Origin: Morinoia aosen
Lineage: Eukaryota > Arthropoda > Malacostraca > Amphipoda > Talitridae
DNA: 64,000 nt
Direction of reading: 5' to 3'
NCBI GenBank assembly: GCA_030386875.1
Contig: CM059556.1
Coordinates: 37,488,964-37,552,963, forward strand
A program made the translations under genes and the position numbers. A model generated the notes under the pieces. That model worked only from the letters and a program-made list of their open reading frames with translations. It was not told the origin of the DNA and did no database searches. Below, piece by piece: positions 54,190-64,000 of this stretch; within the stretch, counting starts at the first letter, position 1, and each line of letters opens with the position of its first letter.

Positions 54190-57100
54190 GCAATATAGAT
54201 ACGAGTACATCTGTCTATTAGAACGCGTTTTTAATATATATGCATAAATTACGTATAGTTATATAGTATTATCAATATGCGTGTATCAATTACGTAAATT
54301 AAGAATTGAAACACACCTCTTCTGTTCTGAAAACTGACATTTCATTGGTGTACATGTATGACTGAACGACATTGGACTACTGATGAAACATAATACATAA
54401 TTATTTACGCACTGTACGTTGCCAGCCACTGGGAGACAATCACATTTTGTGATAAATTTGGCGTCCATATTGAAGCTTTCACACTAATTACAACTGTAGG
54501 TGGAAATGAAGTCCCTAAATCGCACTGCTTTTTGGAGGAGTGGAGCTGCAGTCCTCGAAAGACGTTTCTCATTTTTTGACTCGCTGGAAATGTGCCTCCT
54601 AGTTTACTTGGATGCAAAAGAAAATAGAAACTAAGAAATAGCAATGAGCTTCACTGCTGGTCTCGTAAAGGCCCTTTTCTTGCATCAGCACAAGGAACTT
54701 TACATCAGATTTTAAAAGTTATGAAAATAAGCACCGATGTACACTAATACAACGACGGAAGTCATGTGTAAGGAAGTGACTGAATTTAAAGCATGACACA
54801 TTCGTTAGAATTCACAAAACATCAGCGAGTAAGGATCTATGAAAAAACAAAAGGAACAAAACCAAGTTTTTTTCTGACATCTCACATGGAAGGCGCTTCG
54901 ATGCAACGTAAACCCCCTTCCCGCTCCCGCAAAATATCACCTCATGCAGAAACAACACACTCTTTGAAACAGGATCGTTCTGGTGCGAAAAGTTAAATAA
55001 GCGTCGATTAATTTTTTTGTGTGTTCTTGAGAGAGAAAGAGAGGATCGAGACCAAGAGCAACTTCCTGACCGTCGCGCAGGTGTTGCGCGCTGGAGAAAG
55101 TGTCCAGTCTCGGCTTCCACCATTGTTCTTCGATAGCGCCTTCCAAAACGAAGAAAAAACTTCGACAAGATCAAGTTCAAGGTTGAGTAACCACAAATGA
55201 GGTCGGAGACTGTGCACACGTAGGCCTTGAATCGATTTTCGATAATTGAGGATGTTTGTAACGCTAAATGATTTGAAATTTATGTAGCAAAACTGTTGTT
55301 GTTAAATACCAATTACTGTTACAAAAAACAAAGCAGTTGGGGTTAAGGTATATGCCTTTTTACTCCGAGCCCTTTGAGGGATGCTGAAAAACAAACTAAT
55401 CTATGCTCGTGCAACAGACACTTATGTACTAAGGGTGCTAATTTATTTACTCTAAATGAAACAGCCTACGAATATGATCATATTAGATTGAAACAAGAAA
55501 ATCCTCATAAAAGGACTCCTTGATGGAAATTTTACCATGATATCAATGCGAACACTGAAAGGCATTTCAGCGGTATTTATGTGCGTTAATAACAATATCA
55601 CATGCACCGAGGCAAACCCTTGCTGGACAATTTAAATGAACTTCAAAATTGATATCTTGGTAATATCCGTAAACTTTCCTTCAGCTTTGAAATCCTTGAC
55701 ACTGCGAGTAGTGGCCATGTCTCAACATGGTCACGAGAGGCACTTGAGTTGTTGAAATGAGAAGACATCTTATGTAGAAAGTAATCCCAGTTTTTAGGTC
55801 CCAGACTTTTTTCTCATTCGTGCCAACTGCCAAGAAAACAACAGCGTTGCGTGAACATAAAATTGAGCTGATTTTTTGAAATGAAGTTCTAGTGGAATCT
55901 ATCAATGAGGTAAGACTTGAATCATTTTAGAACCGAAAAGATTTTTTTTTTCATCCCACCACAGTATAATGTAGATTTTCCCGATGGCAGAACTATGGTA
56001 TATGCGCAGCCATATAGGGTTGCTAGATGCTTTATTATGGTCAAATTTTATTGTTCAGAAGCTCAATCTGATATAGAGCTTAATGAAGCCAAGTCCACTT
56101 GAAATAACTTTCGCAGCCAGCTATACCGCTAGAACGACGTATGTTTTTGGCAATCCAGGCCTTGAACCTTGTCTTGTGACTTCATGACTGGACAACAATC
56201 GGACGTCAGTCCGAGGCACATGGTTCAAGTTCACCGCAATTTTTCTTTTTTTTTGTATAGGTTGATCCATTATTCGATATGCAGTTTTGCATGGGGTTTT
56301 CTAAATTCTTTTCACATTAACCTCATCATGAGCCGTATATGGTGGACGGCGAATTGGCTGTCCTAGTGTGCGTCGTGTAAAAAGATTTTGTCACACTATA
56401 ATTGCGTGTGGCGCACACTATTGAGAATACCGCATTGGATTGCACACATTGTGCATCAGGTGTGATAAGCTAATTATATCACACGTTGGAAAGTACATCG
56501 GTACTTTCACAGAGATGGCAGTGCTCAACCTCTCCTTGTCTCTTACAGAACGAGTAAGTACTAGTAGAAAGATTGGAAGCAGGCCAGCACACACGTCAGA
56601 CTCAGAGATGTGGTCGAAGCGTTAACTAAAGGGGAGGTATAGTGAAGTGCAAGTTAAATGAGCAAAAGAGTATCCCTTGTAACCTCTTCTTCCCACCTTC
56701 ACCGTTTTCACAATGATCTGAGAAGCTGCCTCTTTCCCAGTCGAAAGCATCGTAGTTGTCAAAATGGCATAAGAAATCAGGGTCTTCCTTGTACAAAGTG
56801 TGACCTCTCGACGTAGAAAACACTGCTGTATAGTGCAGCATTTCCCTCCCAATTTATCTAGTCCCAGTTCGATAAGTTAAGTTTGCAACACCGGTATGAT
56901 TGATGATTGAAACGAAAATCTTGTAACACTTAGCATTAGAAATTTCTTCCTGTTCTCGAATATAAGTTTAAAAAACTTCCTTTAAACCTTTGGTCTGTTT
57001 ACAACTGACCGAAAGTTGTCCGGTGGCGACAGCGGAGACAGGACAGGTAAAATAGGTTAGGGGACTCTACTGAGCTTGCTCTCTACTCATCCACTCCCTC

Positions 57101-57467
57101 TCCTTAAGTTAAGATGCTCAAAAACTAATTCTAAAACCCGATTTAATAATGGAACGATCAATACAAGAACTGTATCCTTTGATGTTCATCTGTACACTGT
57201 TTGCTGACTTTGCTCTCGTGTATGTATCGATTTTGCGGAATCTCCTCTAGCATAAATTCCATGAGTTATCATGCTTCCGTGTGATTAAAACAGTAGGAAA
57301 AATCTTCATAGAAGCGGTTTAAAATTGAGTGAGTGATAAATGAATTCATCAAGAATTTTAATTCTAATAATTATAAACATGCATGCATCCTTGACAGCGT
57401 ATGTCTAACTTAATTAGCACGCAAATGACAATAGGCAAACGCTCCTCCGCCGGTGTTTACACAACTC
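54190..57467. other. AT-rich intergenic, no recognised gene
   Basis: Only frames under ~135 codons, none recognisable. 55140-55245 is the second copy of the dispersed repeat at 53.6-53.8 kb. Words built on CACACT/GTGTGGCGCACAC around 56390-56475 form short local inverted repeats. Confidence 0.45.
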
Positions 57468-57560
57468 TACCGGCAACTGTGTTTGTACAACCGTACTGGC
57501 AACTGTGTTTGTACAACCGTACTGGCAACTGTGTTTGTACAACCGTACTGGCAACGGTGT
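57468..57560 (+). repeat. Edge units of the 26-bp minisatellite (diverged)
   Basis: Three to four near-identical units of CAACTGTGTTTGTACAACCG plus TACTGG, alignable without gaps to the main 26-bp unit. Confidence 0.85.
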
Positions 57561-57629
57561 TAGCACTGCTGTATCATCACTGGCGTTGACTCAGCAGTAA
57601 TTTACATAATACTGGAATAGCTGAACCGG

Positions 57630-59117
57630 AAGCAGCGTTTTTACAGCGGTAACGGTAACGACGCTTGTGCAGCGGTACCGGTAACGACGCTTGTGCAGCG
57701 GTACCAGTAACGACATTTGTGCAGCGGTACCGGTAACGACGCTTGTGCAGCGGTACCGGTAACGACGTTTGTGCAGCGGTACCGGTAACGACGCTTGTGC
57801 AGCGGTACCGGTAACGACGTTTGTGCAGCGGTACCGGTAACGACGTTTGTGCAGCGGTACCGGTAACGACGTTTGTGCAGCGGTACCGGTAACGACGTTT
57901 GTACAGCGGTACCGGTAACGACGTTTGTACAGCGGTACCGGTAACGACGCTTGTGCAGCGGTACCGGTAACGACGTTTGTACAGCGGTACCGGTAATGAC
58001 GCTTGTGCAGCGGTACTGGTAACGACGTTTGTACAGCGGTACCGGTAACTACGCTTGTGCAGCGGTACCGGTAACGACGTTTGTACAGCGGTACCGGTAA
58101 CGACGTTTGTACAGCGGTACGGGTAACGACGCTTGTGCAGCGGTACCGGTAACGACGTTTGTACAGCGGTACCGGTAACGACGCTTGTGCAGCGGTACCG
58201 GTAACGACGTTTGTACAGCGGTACCGGTAACGACGCTTGTGCTGCGGTACCGGTAACGACGGTTTTATAGCGGTACCGGTAATGACGTTTGTACAGCGGT
58301 ACCGGTAACGACGCTTGTGCAGCGGTACCGGTAACGACGTTTGTACAGCGGTACCGGTAACGACGCTTGTGCAGCGGTACCGGTAACGACGTTTGTACAG
58401 CGGTACCGGTAACGACGTTTGTACAGCGGTACCGGTAACGACGCTTGTGCAGCGGTACCGGTAACGACGTTTGTACAGCGGTACCGGTAACGACGCTTGT
58501 GCAGCGGTACCGGTAACGACGTTTGTACAGCGGTACCGGTAACGACGCTTGTGCAGCGGTACCGGTAACGACGTTTGTACAGCGGTACCGGTAACGACGC
58601 TTGTGCAGCGGTACCGGTAACGACGTTTGTACAGCGGTACCGGTAACGACGTTTGTACAGCGGTACCGGTAACGACGCTTGTGCAGCGGTACCGGTAACG
58701 ACGTTTGTACAGTGGTACCGGTAACGACGCTTGTGCAGCGGTACCGGTAACGACGTTTGTAGAGCGGTACCGGTAACGACGCTTGTGCAGCGGTACCGGT
58801 AACGACGTTTGTACAGCGGTACCGGTAACGATGTTTGTACAGCGGTACCGGTAACGACATTTGTGCAGCGGTACCGGTAACGACGCTTGTGCAGCGGTAC
58901 CGGTAACGACGTTTGTACAGCGGTACCGGTAACGACGCTTGTGCAGCGGTACCGGTAACGACGTTTGTACAGCGGTACCGGTAACGACGCTTGTGCAGCG
59001 GTACCGGTAACGACATTTTTGCAGCGGTACCGGTAACGACGCTTGTGCAGCGGTACCGGTAACGACGTTTGTGCAGCGGTACCGGAAACGACGTTTGTGC
59101 AGCGGTACCGGAAACGA
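57630..59117 (+). repeat. 26-bp minisatellite, about 57 units, dimeric
   Basis: Unit GTAACGACGTTTGTACAGCG plus GTACCG. Two forms (CTTGTGCAGC and TTTGTACAGC) often alternate, giving a 52-bp higher-order unit. Each unit carries GGTACC overlapping ACCGGT, so the array has a palindromic core every 26 bp. Because the period is not a multiple of three, the minus strand is open in all three frames; frames of 344-561 codons there are by-products. Confidence 0.95.
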
Positions 59118-59535
59118 TGTGCAGCGGTACCGGTACCACCATAGCTGTACCGGTACCACCACAGCTGTACCGGTACCACCATAGCTGTACCGGCATCACC
59201 ACAGCTGTATTGGTACCACCACAGCTGTACCGGCACCACAACAGCAGTACCGGTACCACCACAGCTGTACCGGCACCACCATAGCTGTACCAGCATCACC
59301 CCAGCTGTACCGGTACCACCACAGCTGTACCGGCACCACTACAGCAGTCCCGGTACCACCACAGCTGTACCGGCACCACCATAGCTGTACCAGCATCACC
59401 ACAGCTGTACCGGCACCACCACAGCTGTACCGGTATCACCACACCGGCATCACAACAGCTGTACCGGTACCACCACAGCTGTACCGGTATCCCCACACCG
59501 GTACCGGTACCGGCATCGGGAGCGCCAGTTGCGTA
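59118..59535 (+). repeat. 20-bp minisatellite, about 19 units
   Basis: Unit TGTACCGGTACCACCACAGC with TAG/CAG, GGCA/GGTA and CAGCAG variants. It shares TACCGGTA with the 26-bp array and joins it directly. Confidence 0.9.
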
Positions 59536-60059
59536 CCGGTATGACCACACACGCCGCAACAGCTGCGCTCCCGCCACTTCCTCTCACTTTCACTCTCACC
59601 GACGCTCCCAGCCGGGATACTCTTCTTCTTCTCGCTTGCGCGTCTTCTCCTTTGCCCTCTCCTTTTAATTCCATTCGGAAATGTGGATGCTGAAAAATGG
59701 TAAAAAGTTAAGCTATGAAGTAAAAAGGCATTTTTTATTTCTTTCTTTTTCTCTCTATCTCAACCTATTTTGATTTTTCCATCTCTGTTTTCTTCTATCT
59801 TTCTCTATCCTCTCTTTCTCAATCTCTCCTCTCTCTTCTCCCTTCTCTACTTCTCCCTCCCTTCCTCTACGTCCCTCCCTCTCTCACATTGAGCGTCTTT
59901 CTCCTTCCCGTTCATGTATGAGAAATCAGACGATGTCCACAAACAAAAATTCCCAATTTCCGTTGATGCCAAAAATATCAGTCCACAGTTGATGCTTTCA
60001 TTGACCTTAGTACCGAAAGAGAAGCGAACTGCTTCTATTCCGTGAACCAATCACGGAAT
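59536..60059. other. Low-complexity CT-rich tract and spacer
   Basis: 59720-59890 is almost pure C and T on the plus strand (TTTCTTTTTCTCTCTATC-like). No gene recognised. Confidence 0.7.
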
Positions 60060-60345
60060 GTTAAGTTCAGCAATGAAATTCTTCCTCGATTGAATTCATG
60101 TTCTGAGGCATTCTCTAGCGGTATTTATAAGCTTTCAGTCATCTTGCCGTGAATGGAACATCTAGAAGAATATATTTTGTTTCTTCCTCTCAATAACATA
60201 ATTAATTCCTGACACGGCTCTTGTTCGGTGTTCACCTCGTATGGTTTCTTTATCAAACCTTTATGGTAAGTAATATTTATAATCCAATGTGTTGCGGTAC
60301 ATTTCATGTGTTACAATTTTTCTTAGAAGTAAACGGTTTCTTTTT
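60060..60345 (+). repeat. Relative of the 29.7-30.3 kb dispersed repeat
   Basis: Contains CCTGACACGGCTCTTGT, one CACCTCGTATGGTTTCTTTATC unit-like segment, CCAATGTGTTG and a terminal AGTAAACGGTTTCTTTTTTTTT, all in the same order as at 29.7-30.3 kb. The 24-bp array starts about 20 bp after it. Confidence 0.65.
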
Positions 60346-60362
60346 TTTTTCTTTCCCCATCA

Positions 60363-63300
60363 GCATCAGATGTTATCCATGAACCCACGTTTCTGATCCC
60401 CTGAGAACCCACGTTTCTGATCCCCTGTGAACCCACGTTTCTGATCCCCTGTGAACCCACGTTTCTGATCCCCTGTGAACCCACGTTTCTGATCCCCTGT
60501 GAACCCACGTTTCTGATCCCCTGTGAACCCACGTTTCTGATCCCCTGTGAACCCACGTTTCTGATCCCCTGAGAACCCACGTTTCTGATCCCCTGTGAAC
60601 CCACGTTTCTGATCCCCTGTGAACCCACGTTTCTGATCCCCTGTGAACCCATGTTTCTGATCCCCTGTGAACCCATGTTTCTGATCCCCTGTGAACCCAC
60701 GTTTCTGATCCCCTGTGAACCCACGTTTCTGATCCCCTGTGAACCCACGTTTCTGATCCCCTGTGAACCCACGTTTCTGATCCCCTGAGAACCCACGTTT
60801 CTGATCCCCTGTGAACCCATGTTTCTGATCCCCTGTGAACCCACGTTTCTGATCCCCTGTGAACCTACGTTTCTGATCCCCTGTGAACCCACGTTTCTGA
60901 TCCCCTGTGAACCCACGTTTCTGATCCCCTGAGAACCCACGTTTCTGATCCCCTGTGAACCCACGTTTCTGATCCCCTGTGAACCCACGTTTCTGATCCC
61001 CTGTGAACCCATGTTTCTGATCCCCTGTGAACCCATGTTTCTGATCCCCTGTGAACCCATGTTTCTGATCCCCTGTGAACCCATGTTTCTGATCCCCTGT
61101 GAACCCATGTTTCTGATCCCCTGTGAACCCATGTTTCTGATCCCCTGTGAACCCATGTTTCTGATCCCCTGTGAACCCATTTTTCTGATCCCCTGTGAAC
61201 CCACGTTTCTGATCCCCTGTGAACCCACGTTTCTGATCCCCTGTGAACCCACGTTTCTGATCCCCTGTGAACCCATGTTTCTGATCCCCTGTGAACCCAC
61301 GTTTCTGATCCCCTGTGAACCCACGTTTCTGATCCCCTGTGAACCCATGTTTCTGATCCCCTGTAAACCCATGTTTCTGATCCCCTGTGAACCCACGTTT
61401 CTGATCCCCTGTGAACCCATGTTTCTGATCCCCTGTAAACCCATGTTTCTGATCCCCTGTGAACCCATGTTTCTGATCCCCTGTGAACCCACGTTTCTGA
61501 TCCCCTGTGAACCCACGTTTCTGATCCCCTGTGAACCCACGTTTCTGATCCCCTGTGAACCCACGTTTCTGATCCCCTGTGAACCCATGTTTCTGATCCC
61601 CTGAGAACCCATGTTTCTGATCCCCTGTGAACCCACGTTTCTGATCCCCTGTGAACCCACGTTTCTGATCCCCTGTGAACCCACGTTTCTGATCCCCTGT
61701 GAACCCATGTTTCTGATCCCCTGTGAACCCACGTTTCTGATCCCCTGTGAACCCACGTTTCTGATCCCCTGTGAACCCACGTTTCTGATCCCCTGTGAAC
61801 CCACGTTTCTGATCCCCTGTGAACCCACGTTTCTGATCCCCTGTGAACCCACGTTTCTGATCCCCTGTGAACCCGCGTTTCTGATCCCCTGTGAACCCAC
61901 GTTTCTGATCCCCTGTAAACCCATGTTTCTGATCCCCTGTGAACCCGCGTTTCTGATCCCCTGTGAACCCACGTTTCTGATCCCCTGTGAACCCGCGTTT
62001 CTGATCCCCTGTGAACCCACGTTTCTGATCCCCTGTAAACCCATGTTTCTGATCCCCTGTGAACCCATGTTTCTGATCCCCTGTGAACCCACGTTTCTGA
62101 TCCCCTGTGAACCCACGTTTCTGATCCTCTGTGAACCCATGTTTCTGATCCCCTGTGAGCCCACGTTTCTGATCCCCTGTGAACCCATGTTTCTGATCCC
62201 CTGTGAACCCATGTTTCTGATCCCCTGTGAACCCATGTTTCTGATCCCCTGTGAACCCACGTTTCTGATCCCCTGTGAACCCACGTTTCTGATCCCCTGT
62301 GAACCCACGTTTCTGATCCCCTGTGAACCCACGTTTCTGATCCCCTGTGAACCCACGTTTCTGATCCCCTGAGAACCCATGTTTCTGATCCCCTGTAAAC
62401 CCATGTTTCTGATCCCCTGTGAACCCATGTTTCTGATCCCCTGTGAACCCACGTTTCTGATCCCCTGTGAACCCACGTTTCTGATCCCCTGTGAACCCAC
62501 GTTTCTGATCCCCTGTGAACCCACGTTTCTGATCCCCTGTGAACCCACGTTTCTGATCCCCTGTGAACCCACGTTTCTGATCCCCTGAGAACCCACGTTT
62601 CTGATCCCCTGTGAACCCATGTTTCTGATCCCCTGTGAACCCACGTTTCTGATCCCCTGTGAACCTACGTTTCTGATCCCCTGTGAACCCACGTTTCTGA
62701 TCCCCTGTGAACCCACGTTTCTGATCCCCTGAGAACCCACGTTTCTGATCCCCTGTGAACCCACGTTTCTGATCCCCTGTGAACCCACGTTTCTGATCCC
62801 CTGTGAACCCATGTTTCTGATCCCCTGTGAACCCATGTTTCTGATCCCCTGTGAACCCATGTTTCTGATCCCCTGTGAACCCATGTTTCTGATCCCCTGT
62901 GAACCCATGTTTCTGATCCCCTGTGAACCCATGTTTCTGATCCCCTGTGAACCCATGTTTCTGATCCCCTGTGAACCCATTTTTCTGATCCCCTGTGAAC
63001 CCACGTTTCTGATCCCCTGTGAACCCACGTTTCTGATCCCCTGTGAACCCACGTTTCTGATCCCCTGTGAACCCATGTTTCTGATCCCCTGTGAACCCAC
63101 GTTTCTGATCCCCTGTGAACCCACGTTTCTGATCCCCTGTGAACCCATGTTTCTGATCCCCTGTAAACCCATGTTTCTGATCCCCTGTGAACCCACGTTT
63201 CTGATCCCCTGTGAACCCATGTTTCTGATCCCCTGTAAACCCATGTTTCTGATCCCCTGTGAACCCATGTTTCTGATCCCCTGTGAACCCACGTTTCTGA

Positions 63301-64000
63301 TCCCCTGTGAACCCACGTTTCTGATCCCCTGTGAACCCACGTTTCTGATCCCCTGTGAACCCACGTTTCTGATCCCCTGTGAACCCATGTTTCTGATCCC
63401 CTGAGAACCCATGTTTCTGATCCCCTGTGAACCCATGTTTCTGATCCCCTGTGAACCCATGTTTCTGATCCCCTGTGAACCCATGTTTCTGATCCCCTGT
63501 GAACCCATTTTTCTGATCCCCTGTGAACCCATGTTTCTGATCCCCTGTGAACCCACGTTTCTGATCCCCTGTGAACCCACGTTTCTGATCCCCTGTGAAC
63601 CCATGTTTCTGATCCCCTGTAAACCCATGTTTCTGATCCCCTGTGAACCCACGTTTCTGATCCCCTGTGAACCCATGTTTCTGATCCCCTGTAAACCCAT
63701 GTTTCTGATCCCCTGTGAACCCATGTTTCTGATCCCCTGTGAACCCACGTTTCTGATCCCCTGTGAACCCACGTTTCTGATCCCCTGTGAACCCACGTTT
63801 CTGATCCCCTGTGAACCCACGTTTCTGATCCCCTGTGAACCCATGTTTCTGATCCCCTGAGAACCCATGTTTCTGATCCCCTGTGAACCCACGTTTCTGA
63901 TCCCCTGTGAACCCACGTTTCTGATCCCCTGTGAACCCACGTTTCTGATCCCCTGTGAACCCATGTTTCTGATCCCCTGTGAACCCACGTTTCTGATCCC
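60363..64000. repeat. 24-bp minisatellite array, about 150 units, runs off the window
   Basis: Unit CCCACGTTTCTGATCCCCTG plus TGAA. Common variants are ATG for ACG (a CpG transition), TAAAC for TGAAC, GAGAA for GTGAA, and rare GCG and CTACG forms. With a 24-bp period the minus strand reads as an uninterrupted 8-residue repeat, GSQGIRN followed by V or M, from 63988 to 60323 (1221 codons). The plus strand has a frame broken wherever GAGAA occurs. A block at about 60681-61630 is repeated at 62481-63430. Confidence 0.98.

Noticed and set aside
57577..59299. Overlapping minus-strand frames of 344-561 codons
   Set aside because: A stop-free 26-bp unit opens all three frames automatically; the encoded strings are just the repeat in three phases.
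61011..63860. Plus-strand frames in the 24-bp array
   Set aside because: They are broken wherever the GAGAA variant makes TGA; by-products of the repeat.

Overview
This is repeat-dense eukaryotic DNA, almost certainly from an arthropod and probably an insect outside the Diptera. The evidence is a ZAD-type C2H2 zinc-finger gene (a family expanded in arthropods), a degenerate TTAGG/GGTTA tract (the ancestral arthropod telomere motif), Ty3/gypsy elements that look like the CsRn1 clade, a BEL/Pao element, a CR1/Jockey-like LINE, tRNA-headed SINEs, several MITE families and large minisatellites. No bacterial-type operon, rRNA gene, functional tRNA or CRISPR array was seen. I recognise only one probable host gene.

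Layout. 1-4646: minus-strand Ty3/gypsy copy cut by the left window edge (start of pol, gag, leader, PBS, unusually long 5' LTR). 5074-11683: complete plus-strand relative with 901-bp LTRs, a 4-bp target duplication (AATA) and three in-frame stops. 11513-13032: nested tandem duplication (177-bp doublet inside a 765-bp doublet) that includes the 3' end of that gypsy LTR. 13033-21396: young BEL/Pao-like element inserted in this duplication, with 2.4-kb LTRs and one intact 1167-codon gag-protease-like frame, but no reverse transcriptase or integrase. 21534-21766: SINE. 21856-22006: telomere-like tract. 22027-25460: broken LINE with a possible OTU-like first ORF.

25.5-41 kb is AT-rich and gene-poor: dispersed repeats, a minisatellite arising inside one of them, a gypsy-like LTR fragment, MITEs, a ~700-bp foldback hairpin inside a cluster of nine ~100-bp modules in mixed orientation, and TTAA-flanked piggyBac-like MITEs. 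41029-44595 is an intact single-exon ZAD zinc-finger gene of 1188 codons. 44.8-57.4 kb holds paired 265-bp GGCC-ended MITEs, three copies of a dispersed unit that shares a module with the BEL LTRs, further MITEs, SINEs and short tandem repeats. 57.4-64 kb is mostly minisatellite: 26-bp units, 20-bp units, then a 24-bp array that runs off the right edge.

The elements record an order of events: gypsy insertion, then the 765-bp duplication, then BEL insertion. A TTAA MITE likewise sits cleanly inside one of three paralogous repeat units. Boundaries and divergence counts were made by eye, without alignment software.
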